Shown: positions 1-9,470, counted from the stretch's first letter. The stretch: 57,287 bases of DNA from Actinomycetes bacterium (GCA_025358125.1 JANYKS010000054.1:1-57287), one strand, 5' to 3'. The notes: generated by a model from the letters alone, not told the origin. Translations and numbers: made by a program.

Positions 1-825
1 CGGTTCGAGGAGGCGCTGGCCCATCAGGAGGCTCGGTTCGATCTCCACCAGGACCTCTTCAATCAAGGCACCGACCTGCGGATCAAGACGCTGCAGATCG
101 CCCATGACACCGAACACGCCCGTCAGCAGGCAGAGATCCTCCGTCTGCGCACCAGCGAACTCGAAGCGCTCGTTCGGGGCCGCACCCACGATCTCGAGGA
201 ATATCAGCTCGAGGCATTCCAGCGCCTCGCCGTACTCGCCGAGTTCCGCGACACCGACACCGGCGAGCACACGGTGCGCGTCGGCGACCTGTCGGCGGAG
301 ATCGCGTACGAACTGAACGAGGAGCCGGCATGGTGCGAACAGTTGCGCCTCGCCGCCCGGCTGCACGACATCGGCAAGGTGGCCGTTCCCGACGCAATCC
401 TGCTCAAGCCCGGTCCGCTCACCTTCGACGAGTTCGAGATCATGAAGACCCACACCACGATCGGCGCCCAGATCCTGTCCGGTAGTGCGTCCGAGTTGAT
501 CCAGCTCGGTGCGGTCGTTGCCCTGAATCACCATGAGCGCTGGGACGGCACCGGCTACCCGGCCGGCCTCCACGGCACCGGCATCCCGCGCTGCGGCCGG
601 GTCGTCACGGTCGCCGACGTGTTCGACGCGCTGACCAGTGTGCGGGTGTACAAACACGCCTGGTCGAAGGCCGACGCGGTCGCCTACATCGTCGGTGCGC
701 GGGGCACGCAGTTCGAGCCGGAAGTGGTCGACGCGTTCTTGCAAGTGATCACGCGGCGCATCCCAGCTCTGAAGAACGCGATCGCTGAGGCACGGGTTCT
801 GTCGCCGGCCCGACAGCACCACTGA
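1..825 (+). CDS. HD-GYP domain protein, 5'-truncated by window edge
   Basis: Likely cyclic-di-GMP phosphodiesterase. The reading frame is open from base 1, so the start and any N-terminal sensor or receiver domain lie outside the window. The visible part begins with a Gln/Glu/Leu-rich helical linker (about residues 1-75, coiled-coil-like), followed by an HD-GYP domain. The metal-binding HDIGK motif and the downstream HHERWDGTGYP motif are both intact, as is the VADVFDALTS segment, so the domain should be catalytically competent. Proteins of this build often have an N-terminal response-regulator receiver, but none can be seen here. The next gene starts 26 nt downstream from its own promoter-like hexamer, so the two are probably not one operon. 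The HD-GYP assignment is firm; the input signal is unknown. Confidence 0.9.
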   Translation, partial: RFEEALAHQEARFDLHQDLFNQGTDLRIKTLQIAHDTEHARQQAEILRLRTSELEALVRGRTHDLEEYQLEAFQRLAVLAEFRDTDTGEHTVRVGDLSAEIAYELNEEPAWCEQLRLAARLHDIGKVAVPDAILLKPGPLTFDEFEIMKTHTTIGAQILSGSASELIQLGAVVALNHHERWDGTGYPAGLHGTGIPRCGRVVTVADVFDALTSVRVYKHAWSKADAVAYIVGARGTQFEPEVVDAFLQVITRRIPALKNAIAEARVLSPARQHH

Positions 826-839
826 ATCAGACCTTTGCC

Positions 840-845
840 TACACT
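840..845 (+). promoter_or_regulatory. -10 hexamer TACACT for leaderless ferredoxin gene
   Basis: TACACT lies exactly 6 nt before the ATG at 852 and no purine-rich ribosome-binding site intervenes. The spacing puts the transcription start at or next to the start codon. One of about a dozen such sites in the window. Confidence 0.5.
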
Positions 846-851
846 CCGTTG

Positions 852-1175
852 ATGGGCGCATCCCGCACCGAACGGATCGAGCACCGAACGCGCAACCCGA
901 AGTGGAAGAACCCACCGTTGCGGATCGAGATGCTCGAGTGCATCAATTGCGACGCGTGCCTGCGGCACTGCCCGTCTCAGTTCGGGGCGATCTTCAATCA
1001 CGGCATCGACGTGGTCATCATCCCCGAGCTCTGCAGTGGGTGCGACAAGTGTCTGCCCGTGTGCCCGGTCAACTGCATCTACCCGTTTCCGGAGTGGGAG
1101 CAGCAGGGTTACGACAAGGATTGGTGGGAGAACCCGCTGTCGGCGAATGATCCCTATCGCCAACGATCCGTGTGA
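852..1175 (+). CDS. 2[4Fe-4S] ferredoxin-like protein
   Basis: A 107-residue iron-sulfur electron carrier. Two Cys motifs of CxxCxxCxxxCP type are visible (around ECINCDACLRHCP and LCSGCDKCLPVCP), each able to hold one [4Fe-4S] cluster. The N-terminus is basic and lacks a signal peptide, so the protein is cytoplasmic. The C-terminus is aromatic and acidic (several W, Y, E and D). A TTG lies directly before the ATG at 852; ATG is preferred because the TACACT hexamer sits 6 nt upstream in the leaderless arrangement. It resembles NifB/NapF-like or bacterial-type ferredoxins used with oxidoreductases, but no redox partner adjoins it, so the partner is unknown. Confidence 0.85.
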   Translation: MGASRTERIEHRTRNPKWKNPPLRIEMLECINCDACLRHCPSQFGAIFNHGIDVVIIPELCSGCDKCLPVCPVNCIYPFPEWEQQGYDKDWWENPLSANDPYRQRSV

Positions 1176-1251
1176 TAGTCGGCGTCGCGGGCGAGTTCGC
1201 CCACCCCGGTGAAGAGCCCGTCGCGCCTGAATCCGCGATAGACATGGACCC

Positions 1252-2010
1252 ATGACAGATTCACTGATCCCAGGGGCTGAGGCGTTGTCACACGCCGCTG
1301 GCGGCGCGCGGGGCGCTCTCGTCCTGCACGGATTCACCGGGAACCCCGGCTCGATGCGCGGCCTCGCCGAGGCATTCGTCAACGCCGGCTACGACGTAGA
1401 GATGCCGCGGCTTCCCGGTCACGGCACAACGGTCGACGACATGCTCACCACGGGATGGGCCGACTGGAGCGGCGAGGCCGACATGGCTTACAAGAGCCTG
1501 GCTGATCGCTGCCCGGGTGTGGTCGTCGCCGGGCTCAGTATGGGTGGGTCACTGACGCTGTGGCTGGCGGGGCAGCACTCCGAGATCGCCGGCATCATCT
1601 GCATCAATCCGGCAACGCAGCCCCAAGCGCCCGAGGTCGTCGAGATGCTCGAGGGAATGCTCGCAGGCGGCACGACGATTATGCCGGGCATCGGCAGCGA
1701 CATTGCCGACCCCGCTGTCCACGAGACCGCATACGAGGGCACCCCGCTGCCGTGCCTGATCGACTTCGTGAACAACGGTCTGGCCGTGATCGCACCGACC
1801 TACGGATCGCTGCGGATGCCGTTGCTGTTGTTGAACTCACCCCAGGATCACGTCGTCGAACCAGCCCAGGCCGAGTACCTCGCCACCCACTACGGCGGCC
1901 CGTTGGAGCGAATCACGCTCGAGCGCAGCTATCACGTCGCCACCCAGGATTACGACAAGGACATCATCTTCGCCGAGTCGGTGGCGTTCGCGAATCGGGT
2001 GACGGCATGA
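1252..2010 (+). CDS. Alpha/beta-hydrolase, carboxylesterase/monoacylglycerol-lipase type
   Basis: A 252-residue cytoplasmic serine hydrolase. It shows the HGFTGNP oxyanion-hole region near residue 26, the nucleophile elbow GLSMG with Ser96, an acidic member in the NSPQDHVV segment, and the catalytic His in RSYHVAT near the C-terminus. The lid region is short. The family includes Est30-like carboxylesterases and lysophospholipases acting on short-chain or monoacyl esters; the true substrate is unknown. The stop codon overlaps the start of lgt (ATGA), so translation of the two is probably coupled. This would place an ester hydrolase in the same transcript as a membrane lipid-using transferase. 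No clear ribosome-binding site precedes the ATG. Confidence 0.88.
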   Translation: MTDSLIPGAEALSHAAGGARGALVLHGFTGNPGSMRGLAEAFVNAGYDVEMPRLPGHGTTVDDMLTTGWADWSGEADMAYKSLADRCPGVVVAGLSMGGSLTLWLAGQHSEIAGIICINPATQPQAPEVVEMLEGMLAGGTTIMPGIGSDIADPAVHETAYEGTPLPCLIDFVNNGLAVIAPTYGSLRMPLLLLNSPQDHVVEPAQAEYLATHYGGPLERITLERSYHVATQDYDKDIIFAESVAFANRVTA

Positions 2011-3011
2011 TGTTTCGTACTGCCGGCCTCCTCGCAAGTATCCCCAGTCCGTCCAGTGGCACGCTCACCATCGGCCCGTTGAAGATCCACGCCTACGGCT
2101 TGATGATCGCTCTCGGGATCGTCGCGGGGGTGTGGCTGATGGGCCGTCGATTCGAAAAGCGGGGCATCGGTACGCGTGACGACGCGAACTCGATCGCCGT
2201 GTGGGCCGTGATCGCCGGCGTGATCGGTGCGCGGCTGTATCACGTCGCCACCGACTGGTCGAAGTTCGAGAATCATCTCAGCAACATTCCCAAACTGTGG
2301 CAGGGAGGTCTCGGCATTCCCGGTGGCCTGCTCGCCGGCATCGGCGTCGGCATCTGGATGATCCGCCGTAAGGGCATGCCCGTCGCCGTCGCGCTCGACT
2401 GCGCGGCGCCGGCGCTCCCTCTCGCGCAGGCCATCGGCAGGGTCGGCAACTACTTCAACCAGGAACTGTTCGGCCGTCCGACAACGCTGCCGTGGGCGCT
2501 GCGGATCGACGCCGGCAAGATCCCGCTCGGCTATGCCCCTGGCACGACGTTCCATCCGACGTTCCTGTACGAGTCGCTGTCGAACCTCGTGTTGTGTGGT
2601 CTCCTCATCCTCATCGGTGGGCGCTTCAGGCTCCGACCCGGGCATCTGTTGGCCACCTACTTCATCGGTTACGGCATCATCCGTTTCTGGGTCGAAGGGC
2701 TGCGGATCGACGAAGCCCATCACGTCGGCGGGTTGCGCTGGAACCAGTGGGTTGCCCTCGTCGCCGTCGTCGGTGGCATCGCCTACCTGTTGATCTCGCG
2801 TGCTCGTGGTCGGGAAGGCGGCCCGTCGACCGAGTCGACCGAGTCGACCGAGTCGGGCGAGTCGGGCGAGTCGACCGAGCCGGTCGGGTTGATCGATGCG
2901 GGCCATGCGGGCCATGCGGGCGATGCGGGCGATGCGGGGGTCACGACGAAGCCACACAACGCAATCGACAGCGGGGATCACACCCCGGAGCAATTGCCGT
3001 CGGACACATGA
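2007..3011 (+). CDS. lgt: Prolipoprotein diacylglyceryl transferase
   Basis: Integral membrane enzyme moving diacylglycerol from phosphatidylglycerol to the lipobox Cys of prolipoproteins, the first step of lipoprotein maturation. It shows the hallmark GRVGNYFNQELFG segment, the HPTFLYES motif, an early KIHAYGLM segment and about seven hydrophobic segments. ATG 2007 overlaps the upstream hydrolase stop; ATG 2010 is an equally possible start. After the last membrane segment the protein carries an unusual low-complexity tail of about 65 residues, built by two 9-bp minisatellites (Ser-Thr-Glu then Ala-Gly-His/Asp triplets). Such variable tails are seen in actinobacterial Lgt proteins. Substrates encoded in this window include two binding-protein lipoproteins and a Tat-type ferritin-like lipoprotein. 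Confidence 0.95.
   Translation: MMFRTAGLLASIPSPSSGTLTIGPLKIHAYGLMIALGIVAGVWLMGRRFEKRGIGTRDDANSIAVWAVIAGVIGARLYHVATDWSKFENHLSNIPKLWQGGLGIPGGLLAGIGVGIWMIRRKGMPVAVALDCAAPALPLAQAIGRVGNYFNQELFGRPTTLPWALRIDAGKIPLGYAPGTTFHPTFLYESLSNLVLCGLLILIGGRFRLRPGHLLATYFIGYGIIRFWVEGLRIDEAHHVGGLRWNQWVALVAVVGGIAYLLISRARGREGGPSTESTESTESGESGESTEPVGLIDAGHAGHAGDAGDAGVTTKPHNAIDSGDHTPEQLPSDT
2826..2939 (+). repeat. Two adjacent 9-bp minisatellites inside the 3' end of lgt
   Basis: First array, 2826-2879: six in-frame units of TCGACCGAG or TCGGGCGAG, coding Ser-Thr/Gly-Glu. Second array, 2895-2939: five units of SATGCGGGC coding Ala-Gly-His/Asp. Both have period 9, so copy-number change leaves the lgt frame intact and only alters tail length. 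Confidence 0.9.
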
Positions 3012-3102
3012 CCACTCGGCGATCCACAGCGGCAGCACACCGTCACCGGGCGCTCCGGCTGTACTTCGGTGCTCGGCCGCCAGCATCTGCCATGCTGGCG
3101 CA

Positions 3103-3606
3103 ATGAGCGCGATGCCGACGCCGCCGACCGCTTCGCCAGAGCGGCGCGACCAGTACGGCTTCGCACTCGACGCCAAGCCGCCGCGTCCTGCGGCGAAAAT
3201 CGGCGCCGGCGTGTTGATGGTGGGCGGCGCGCTGCACGTCATCGCGGTCTTCGTGCCGTGGTATCAGGGTGGCGGTCGCTCGCTCACAGGTCTCGACGAC
3301 TTCGTGACACCGAACGGCGATCTGTTGTCCGCACCGGGCAAGGTCTGGATCGTGGTCGGTGCGGTCCTCTTCGCGCTCGGACTCGCGACGTATCTCGCCC
3401 GCCGAGCGCTTGGTGTCGCGATCGCCGCTGTTGTCGTCTCGACGCTCGGATTGTTCACGTCGCTGCTCGGGGTCGGAGCGGCGAGCAACATGAAAAAGTT
3501 GTACGACGGCGTCGGTGAGCCGGCAACCGGCGCCTTCGTCGGCATCGTGAGCATCCTCGTTGCGCTTGCCGGCTCGATCCAGATTCTCTCCCGCCGCCGC
3601 CGTTGA
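3103..3606 (+). CDS. Small membrane protein of unknown function, four predicted membrane segments
   Basis: A 167-residue protein. A hydrophilic, Pro-rich N-terminus of about 30 residues is followed by four hydrophobic stretches: around GVLMVGGALHVIAVFVPW, VWIVVGAVLFALGLATYL, VAIAAVVVSTLGLFTSLLG and the C-terminal GIVSILVALAGSIQIL, then a basic RRRR end. No catalytic motif is visible. ATG 3103 is chosen because an in-frame extension further upstream would overlap the 3' region of lgt and has poor composition. The gene sits alone between lgt and gatC on the same strand. I do not recognise a named family. Confidence 0.75.
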   Translation: MSAMPTPPTASPERRDQYGFALDAKPPRPAAKIGAGVLMVGGALHVIAVFVPWYQGGGRSLTGLDDFVTPNGDLLSAPGKVWIVVGAVLFALGLATYLARRALGVAIAAVVVSTLGLFTSLLGVGAASNMKKLYDGVGEPATGAFVGIVSILVALAGSIQILSRRRR

Positions 3607-3663
3607 CCCCACGCCGTGCCGGCGAGTTCGCGAATCCACGGTTCCGCTCGCGCCCTGTGCCCC

Positions 3664-3669
3664 TAGCAT
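3664..3669 (+). promoter_or_regulatory. -10 hexamer TAGCAT for leaderless gatC
   Basis: TAGCAT ends 7 nt before the GTG at 3677, with no ribosome-binding site between. It fits the leaderless pattern seen repeatedly here and supports GTG 3677 as the gatC start. Confidence 0.5.
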
Positions 3670-3676
3670 CTGGGGT

Positions 3677-3979
3677 GTGCCTGTACGGATTACCGCCGCC
3701 GATGTCGTGAAAGTTGCCAAGTTGGCCCGGCTCGACCTCGCCCCCGATGCGATCGAACGCACCACCGCCCAGTTGGCAGGGATGCTCGAACACTTTGCCG
3801 ATATCGACGCGCTCGATCTCGACACGGTGCAGCCGATGACCCAGCCGTACCCGCTGCAGAACGTCTTTCGCGACGATGTCGTGGTGAACGGTCTCGACCG
3901 CGACGAAGTGCTGGCGGCTGCGCCGGCGTCAGAAGATGGCCGATTCCGCGTGCCGCCGATCCTCGGGTTGGACTCGTGA
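3677..3979 (+). CDS. gatC: Aspartyl/glutamyl-tRNA amidotransferase subunit C
   Basis: The 100-residue GatC subunit of the GatCAB complex, which converts misacylated Glu-tRNA(Gln) and Asp-tRNA(Asn) to the amidated forms. It shows typical GatC segments: the early [12 protein letters not shown] helix, the middle [20 protein letters not shown] segment and the RFRVPPIL C-terminus that wraps between GatA and GatB. GTG 3677 gives the normal family length and sits 7 nt after a TAGCAT hexamer; a longer open frame upstream has no support. The stop overlaps the gatA GTG start (GTGA). Its presence implies that the organism makes Gln-tRNA and/or Asn-tRNA indirectly. Confidence 0.95.
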   Translation: MPVRITAADVVKVAKLARLDLAPDAIERTTAQLAGMLEHFADIDALDLDTVQPMTQPYPLQNVFRDDVVVNGLDRDEVLAAAPASEDGRFRVPPILGLDS

Positions 3980-5400
3980 CCGCCAGAACCGCATCCGAAA
4001 TCGCGGCCGGGGTGCGCTCGGGCACCCTCGCGGCGGCCGAGGTCCTGGAGCAGCACCTCGATCGAATCGCCGCCCGCGAGGGCGAGGTCCACGCGTTCAA
4101 TCTCGTGATGACCGATCAGGCCCGCCGCGATGCGGCCGCTGTCGACGCGGCCGTTGCCGCCGGCCACGACCCCGGTCCACTCGCCGGTGTGCCGCTCGCG
4201 CTGAAGGACAACATGTGCACCAGAGGGATCGAGACGACCTGTTCGTCGAAGATCCTCGAAGGATGGAAGCCGCCCTACGACGCCACCGTCGTCACCCGAC
4301 TCGCGGCGGCGGGCGCTGTGGTCGTCGGCAAGACCAATCTCGACGAGTTCGCGATGGGCTCGAGCACGGAGAACAGTGCGTTCGGTCCCACGCGCAATCC
4401 GCTCGACATCACCCGGGTCCCCGGCGGATCAAGCGGTGGGAGTGCCGCCGCCGTCGCAGCCGGATTCGCCAGCGTCAGCCTCGGTAGCGACACCGGCGGC
4501 TCGATCCGCCAGCCGGCAGCGTTGTGCGGCGTGGTTGGCGTGAAGCCGACCTACGGCTACGTCAGCCGCTACGGCCTCGTCGCGTTCGCGAGTTCGCTCG
4601 ATCAGATCGGGCCGTTCACGAACACTGTCCACGACGCAGCGCTGTTACTCGACGTCATCGGCGGCCACGACCCGATGGACTCCACCTCCATCCCCGACCA
4701 GCATCCATCGTTGCTCGATGCAATTCGGCGAGATGTCGTTGGACTCCGGGTCGGACGTATCACCGACCTTCCCGACGGCGCCGACCCCGATGTCACCGAG
4801 CGGCTGGAAGCCGCATTCGACGCGCTCCGCGAGGCTGGCGCGAAGATCGTCGACGTACAGGTTCCGGCATTCGGATACGGCCTCACCGCGTACTACCTGA
4901 TCGCCCCGTCCGAGGCGAGCAGCAACCTCGCCCGCTACGACGGAGTGCGCTACGGCCTGCGGGTCGAGCGGCCCGACACCAATGCGATGTACTCCGCCAC
5001 TCGCGCCGCCGGTTTCGGCGACGAGGTCAAGCGGCGGATCATGCTCGGCACCTATGCGCTCAGCGCGGGCTACTACGACGCCTATTACGGAAAGGCGCTC
5101 AAGGTCCGCCGCCTGATCGCTGACGACTTCGATCGGGCCTATGAGCACGCCGACGTGCTGCTGACACCGACAGCGCCGACGGTGGCATTCCCGTTCGGGT
5201 CCAAGACCGACAATCCGCTGGCGATGTACCTCTGCGACGTCTACACGATCCCGACCAACCTCGCCGGCCATCCGGGCATGAGCGTGCCGTTCGGTACCGG
5301 CCAGCACGGACTGCCGGTCGGGGTGCAGGTGCTTGCCGCGACGCTCGGCGAACCAACGATGTTCCGGGCCGCCGCCGCACTGGAAAGGGCAATGTCGTGA
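3976..5400 (+). CDS. gatA: Glutamyl-tRNA(Gln) amidotransferase subunit A
   Basis: A 474-residue amidase-signature subunit. It hydrolyses glutamine and channels ammonia to GatB. The Ser-cisSer-Lys triad elements are visible: Lys in PLALKDN, the cis-Ser region [11 protein letters not shown] and the nucleophile region [11 protein letters not shown]. Length is normal for GatA. It starts at GTG 3976, overlapping the gatC stop by 4 nt, and its own stop overlaps the gatB start by 4 nt, so the operon is translationally coupled in the order C-A-B. Confidence 0.97.
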   Translation: MTARTASEIAAGVRSGTLAAAEVLEQHLDRIAAREGEVHAFNLVMTDQARRDAAAVDAAVAAGHDPGPLAGVPLALKDNMCTRGIETTCSSKILEGWKPPYDATVVTRLAAAGAVVVGKTNLDEFAMGSSTENSAFGPTRNPLDITRVPGGSSGGSAAAVAAGFASVSLGSDTGGSIRQPAALCGVVGVKPTYGYVSRYGLVAFASSLDQIGPFTNTVHDAALLLDVIGGHDPMDSTSIPDQHPSLLDAIRRDVVGLRVGRITDLPDGADPDVTERLEAAFDALREAGAKIVDVQVPAFGYGLTAYYLIAPSEASSNLARYDGVRYGLRVERPDTNAMYSATRAAGFGDEVKRRIMLGTYALSAGYYDAYYGKALKVRRLIADDFDRAYEHADVLLTPTAPTVAFPFGSKTDNPLAMYLCDVYTIPTNLAGHPGMSVPFGTGQHGLPVGVQVLAATLGEPTMFRAAAALERAMS

Positions 5401-6863
5401 GCATGATCTACACAGCCGGCCCCGCGACCGGAAATGAAATCCTGATCGATGGCTGGGAGCTCGTCGTCGGCCTCGAAGTCCACGTCGAGCTGGCGACGGC
5501 CACCAAGCTGTTCAGCGCAAGCGCGAATCGCTTCGGCGACGATCCGAACACCAATATCGATCCGGTCACGCTCGGTCTGCCGGGTGCCCTCCCGGTGCTG
5601 AACCGTCACGCCGTCGAACTGGCGATGCGGATCGGCACCGCTCTGAACTGCACCATCCAGCGCTCCACGTTCCACCGCAAGAACTACTTCTACCCCGACA
5701 TGCCCAAGGCGTACCAGATCAGCCAGTACGACCAACCGCTGAACGTCGACGGCTTCCTCGCGCTGCCAGACGCCACGTTGATCGGCATCGAGCGGGCCCA
5801 CCTCGAAGAGGACACCGGCAAGAGCACCCATGTCGGCGGCAACGGGGGGCGGATCCACGGCAGCACCTATTCGTTGATCGACTTCAACCGCGCCGGCGTG
5901 CCATTGGTCGAGATCGTTAGTCGGCCAGACCTCCGCACGTCGGAGCAGGCACGCCAGTACGTCACCGAATTGCGTGGCATCCTGATCGCGATCGGCGCCA
6001 GCGACGCGAAGATGGAGGAGGGCAGCATGCGCTGCGACGCGAACGTCAGCGTGCACAGGCCCGGCGAACCGTTCGGCACTCGCTGCGAGATCAAGAACGT
6101 CAACAGCATTCGCTCACTCGGCCGGGCGATCGAATACGAGGCCCGCCGCCAGATCGACATGATCGAAGCCGGCGAGACCGTGCGCCAGGAGACCCGCCAC
6201 TGGGACGAAACCGACAGTCGCACCCACACCTTGCGCGTCAAAGAGGACGCCGACGACTACCGCTACTTCCTCGAGCCCGATCTCGTTCCGCTGGCACCCT
6301 CTGCCGAGTGGATCAAGGCCATCGCCGATGCGATGCCGATGTTGCCGGGCGCCCGCCGCGCCCGGCTCGGCGTGGCCACCGGTTTCCCCGCCGACGGCGA
6401 AGCGATCATGGTCGTCGTCGAACGCGGCCAGGACGACTACGTACTCGCAGTTGGCGCTGCCGGGGGCGATGTCGGCCGGGCGCTGGTGCACGTCAAGGAA
6501 GCGTTTGCGGAAGCGAGCGCCACCCCCAAGCTGCCGGCTGGCGATCTCGCGGCGCTGACCACCCTCGAAGTCGCCGGGTTGCTCACGGCCACGCAGGCCA
6601 AGACAGTGCTCGCCGAGATCGTCGCGGCCGGAGGCGGTGACGCAACCGCCATCGCACGGGCAAGGGGTTTCGAAGCGATGGACACCAGCGCGCTCGAAGC
6701 CATGGTCGATCAGGTCATCGCCGACAACGGCCCGGCCTGGGCCAAGTACCGCAACGGCGAGGACAAAGCGCTCGGGGCCCTCGTCGGCGCGGCGATGAAA
6801 GCCTCGAACGGCAAGGCCGACGGCAAGTTCGTCACCGCCCTACTCCAGTCGAAGCGCACCTGA
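5397..6863 (+). CDS. gatB: Aspartyl/glutamyl-tRNA amidotransferase subunit B
   Basis: A 488-residue subunit carrying the kinase/transamidation site that activates the tRNA-bound Glu or Asp with ATP and amidates it. The N-terminal GatB core is recognised by [10 protein letters not shown], the [21 protein letters not shown] segment, and later [10 protein letters not shown] and CEIKNVNS. The C-terminal part is the helical YqeY-like tRNA-binding domain. GTG 5397 overlaps the gatA stop; an ATG two codons later is an alternative. The ORF ends 57 nt before the convergent stop of the next gene, and I see no T-tracted hairpin in that gap. Confidence 0.97.
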   Translation: MSMIYTAGPATGNEILIDGWELVVGLEVHVELATATKLFSASANRFGDDPNTNIDPVTLGLPGALPVLNRHAVELAMRIGTALNCTIQRSTFHRKNYFYPDMPKAYQISQYDQPLNVDGFLALPDATLIGIERAHLEEDTGKSTHVGGNGGRIHGSTYSLIDFNRAGVPLVEIVSRPDLRTSEQARQYVTELRGILIAIGASDAKMEEGSMRCDANVSVHRPGEPFGTRCEIKNVNSIRSLGRAIEYEARRQIDMIEAGETVRQETRHWDETDSRTHTLRVKEDADDYRYFLEPDLVPLAPSAEWIKAIADAMPMLPGARRARLGVATGFPADGEAIMVVVERGQDDYVLAVGAAGGDVGRALVHVKEAFAEASATPKLPAGDLAALTTLEVAGLLTATQAKTVLAEIVAAGGGDATAIARARGFEAMDTSALEAMVDQVIADNGPAWAKYRNGEDKALGALVGAAMKASNGKADGKFVTALLQSKRT

Positions 6864-6920
6864 TCCACACGTTCGCGATGGCAAGAGTCAGTCGAGTGGT
6901 TCAGTTCGACGCGCAGACGT

Positions 6921-8174
6921 TCAGAGCTCGCCGGCGACGACGAGCTCGATCGCCCGGCGGCACGTACGGTGGAACGCGTCGACAGCCATGTACAGATGCT
7001 CGTCAGGCGTGTCTTCCTCCTTGGTGTGGCTGAGGCCGGCGATCGAGGAGGAGAAGATCATCACGGTTGGAACCTTGCGGGCCATCTCACTGGCGTCGTG
7101 CAGTGCGCCGCTCGGCAACTCGACGTCGTGGCCCTCCACTTCACGAACGCTCTCCCTGGCAGCCTCCAGGAGGCGGGGATGGAACGGCATCGGCGGGATC
7201 CGGAAGATGTGCTCGAACTCGACCGTACATCCTTCGGCCACGGCGGCGGCGGCGGCTGCCTGCTTCATCTCCGCGAACATCGTCGCCAGGCCGTCGTGGC
7301 TGATGTGGCGCATGTCCATCGTGACGTGGGTCTCGCCAGGGACAGCCGTGACGACACCCGGCCAGCACTGTGCGTGCCCGATTGTGGTGACGCCCTCGTT
7401 GCGCCGGCCGATCTCAGCGAGCGCGAGCGCGAATCGAGAAGCGGCGAGGAACGAGTCGCGGCGCATCTCCATCGGCATCGTGCCCGAATGCGCAGCCTGG
7501 CCCTTGAAGATCAGCCGCTCGCGCTCGATGCCCTTGGTGCCGGTGACGGTGCAGATCCCCAAGCCCTTGGCCTCGAGCACCGGACCCTGCTCGATGTGCA
7601 CCTCGAGGTAGGCCTTGACATTCTTCAGTCGCGTGCGGGCACCGTCGATCGTGTCGAGTTGGATTCCGTGCTCGCCGATGACATCGGGCAGTCGGTTGCC
7701 CTCCTTGTCGACGAGGTCTGCCGCGGCTGCAGCGTCGAGCGAGCCGACCACGGCAGCCGACCCGAACAGGCTGCGGCCGAAGCGGGCACCCTCCTCGTCG
7801 GCCCAGTCGACGACGGCGACGGTTACCGGCGGTGTGCCGGCAGCCGCAAGCGCTCTGATCAGTTCGACACCTGCCATCACGCCGAGTGCGCCGTCGAGCC
7901 ACCCACCCTTGGGCACGCTGTCGAGGTGCGAGCCGACGACGACCGTGTCATCGCGCTCGCCGCGCAGGTATGCCCACAGGTTGCCGGCCTCATCGGTTTC
8001 GATCTCGACCGGCAACGTCGCGAGCGACTCTCTGAAAAGTGCTCTGGCCTCCAGCCAGACCGGGGTCCAGCACAGGCGGCGGCTGCCTTCCGGCCCCCCG
8101 GTTCGGTCGGCGAGGGCGCGCAGATCGGCCACCACCCGTGCCGGATCGTAGGTGCTGGCGTCAACGGTAGTCAT
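6921..8174 (-). CDS. M20-family amidohydrolase, N-carbamoyl-amino-acid hydrolase/allantoate amidohydrolase type
   Basis: A 417-residue di-metal hydrolase. Metal and catalytic motifs are intact: GSHLDSVP, the bridging Asp in WLDGALGV, the Glu-Glu pair in DWADEEGARF, His in EVHIEQGPVLE, and a late His in GLSHTKEED. This motif set belongs to the HyuC/AllC/beta-ureidopropionase branch, which splits N-carbamoyl groups from amino acids or ureides. The start ATG at 8174 lies 6 nt after a TAGTTT hexamer on the minus strand. It is divergent from the Eis-like gene. The only hydantoin-related neighbour is the HyuA-type gene 4 kb away, so a hydantoin role is only a possibility. Confidence 0.88.
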   Translation of the reverse strand: MTTVDASTYDPARVVADLRALADRTGGPEGSRRLCWTPVWLEARALFRESLATLPVEIETDEAGNLWAYLRGERDDTVVVGSHLDSVPKGGWLDGALGVMAGVELIRALAAAGTPPVTVAVVDWADEEGARFGRSLFGSAAVVGSLDAAAAADLVDKEGNRLPDVIGEHGIQLDTIDGARTRLKNVKAYLEVHIEQGPVLEAKGLGICTVTGTKGIERERLIFKGQAAHSGTMPMEMRRDSFLAASRFALALAEIGRRNEGVTTIGHAQCWPGVVTAVPGETHVTMDMRHISHDGLATMFAEMKQAAAAAAVAEGCTVEFEHIFRIPPMPFHPRLLEAARESVREVEGHDVELPSGALHDASEMARKVPTVMIFSSSIAGLSHTKEEDTPDEHLYMAVDAFHRTCRRAIELVVAGEL

Positions 8175-8180
8175 GCAGTG

Positions 8181-8186
8181 AAACTA
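8181..8186 (-). promoter_or_regulatory. -10 hexamer TAGTTT for leaderless M20 amidohydrolase gene
   Basis: On the minus strand TAGTTT is separated from the ATG (8174-8172) by exactly 6 nt and no ribosome-binding site is present. Confidence 0.5.
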
Positions 8187-8225
8187 CCCGCGGACCCCGA
8201 TGGCATGCGTGCCAGACTTGCACCC

Positions 8226-9419
8226 ATGTCGATCGAGATCCGCACTCCGACCTACGACGAATGGCCGGACGTGTGCCATCTCGACGGCCGTGCATTCGGC
8301 TCGTCCTACACTGACGAAGAAATCGAGCAGTCGCGTCCGCTCCACGATCTCGGCCGATTCCGCGTTGCGTTCGACAACGCCACCATGGTCGCCGTCGCCG
8401 GCTCTTATGCGCTCGAGGTCGCGCTGCCGGGGGGCGCATCCGTGCCGATGGGCGGGGTCACATGGGTGGCCACTGCCGCCACCAATCGCCGTCGGGGGCT
8501 GATGAGCCAGGTCGTCGCGGCGGTGCACGACGACATCGACGAGCGGGGAGAACCCGTTGCGTCGCTCTACGCGTCGGAGGGTGGCATCTACGAGCGCATC
8601 GGTTACGGCATTGCCACCCGTCAGCGGACGACGGTGCTCGATCGGCGCCTCACCCGGCTTCGGCCCGAATACGTGACGCCGCCGAACACCGTCCGCTATC
8701 TCGCCGGCGACGACGTCGTGCCGACGCTCTCGGCACTATGGGAGCGGTTCCGCCGGCTGCGGGCGGGCGAGATCGATCGGTCGCCGGCCTTGCAGGATTC
8801 TCTGGTCGACCAGAGAAGTAAGCCCTTGGGCTCGCAGTGCCCCGCCGCCTACCTCGTGCATGCCGATGGCTTCGCCGTCTACCGGGTCGAGCCGAACTGG
8901 AACAACGGCCACCCGGCACACACGATGCACCTCGTCGAAATCGCGGCGATCACGCCGGAGGCCCACATTGCGCTGTGGCAGACCCTGCTCAGCGTCGACC
9001 TCGTCGGCGAAATCCGGTCGCGCGCGATCGCCGTCGATGATCCGCTGCCATTCCTGCTCGAGAACCAGCGCGCCCTTCGAACCGTCGAGCTCAACGACGG
9101 CGTATGGGTCAACGTCCGCGACGCCGCGATCAGCTTCGGGGCGCGTACCTACCGCTGCACCGATCGCCTCGTCGTCGAGGTGGATGCCAGGCGCTGGGCA
9201 ATCGAGGGTGGCCCGGATGGGGCGACGTGCAAGGCCGTGCGCAGCCGCCCAGATCTCGTTGCATCGCACTCGGCCCTGAGTGCTCTTCTCTACGGAGGCG
9301 TCCTGCCGTCGGCACTGGTGGCCGGCCGGCGGATGACGGCACGCGATGCCAACGTGTTGCGCCGCGCCGATCTGTTCTTCCCGATCGACCTCGCACCGCA
9401 CTGTCAGACCTTTTACTGA
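8226..9419 (+). CDS. Eis-like GNAT N-acetyltransferase
   Basis: A 397-residue cytoplasmic protein matching the three-part Eis architecture. There is an N-terminal GNAT domain with the acetyl-CoA-binding segment GVTWVATAATNRRRGLMSQVV, a second GNAT-like middle domain, and a C-terminal sterol-carrier-like domain ending in a buried carboxylate (…LAPHCQTFY). Family members acetylate lysines, polyamines or aminoglycosides at several positions; the substrate here cannot be read from sequence. ATG 8226 gives the family start (IEIRTPTYDEW). An in-frame ATG 7 codons upstream is possible. The gene is divergent from the M20 amidohydrolase across about 50 bp. Confidence 0.85.
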   Translation: MSIEIRTPTYDEWPDVCHLDGRAFGSSYTDEEIEQSRPLHDLGRFRVAFDNATMVAVAGSYALEVALPGGASVPMGGVTWVATAATNRRRGLMSQVVAAVHDDIDERGEPVASLYASEGGIYERIGYGIATRQRTTVLDRRLTRLRPEYVTPPNTVRYLAGDDVVPTLSALWERFRRLRAGEIDRSPALQDSLVDQRSKPLGSQCPAAYLVHADGFAVYRVEPNWNNGHPAHTMHLVEIAAITPEAHIALWQTLLSVDLVGEIRSRAIAVDDPLPFLLENQRALRTVELNDGVWVNVRDAAISFGARTYRCTDRLVVEVDARRWAIEGGPDGATCKAVRSRPDLVASHSALSALLYGGVLPSALVAGRRMTARDANVLRRADLFFPIDLAPHCQTFY

Positions 9420-9470
9420 GCCCGCGCCCGCTCGTTCGGGCCGTGAACGACCGCCCGACCGGCGTCTGGG

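Noticed and set aside
1950..3242. Long minus-strand open frame across lgt
   Set aside because: Antisense to a clear lgt with full motifs; the translation is Arg/Asp-rich with no family signal, as expected for GC-rich antisense frames.
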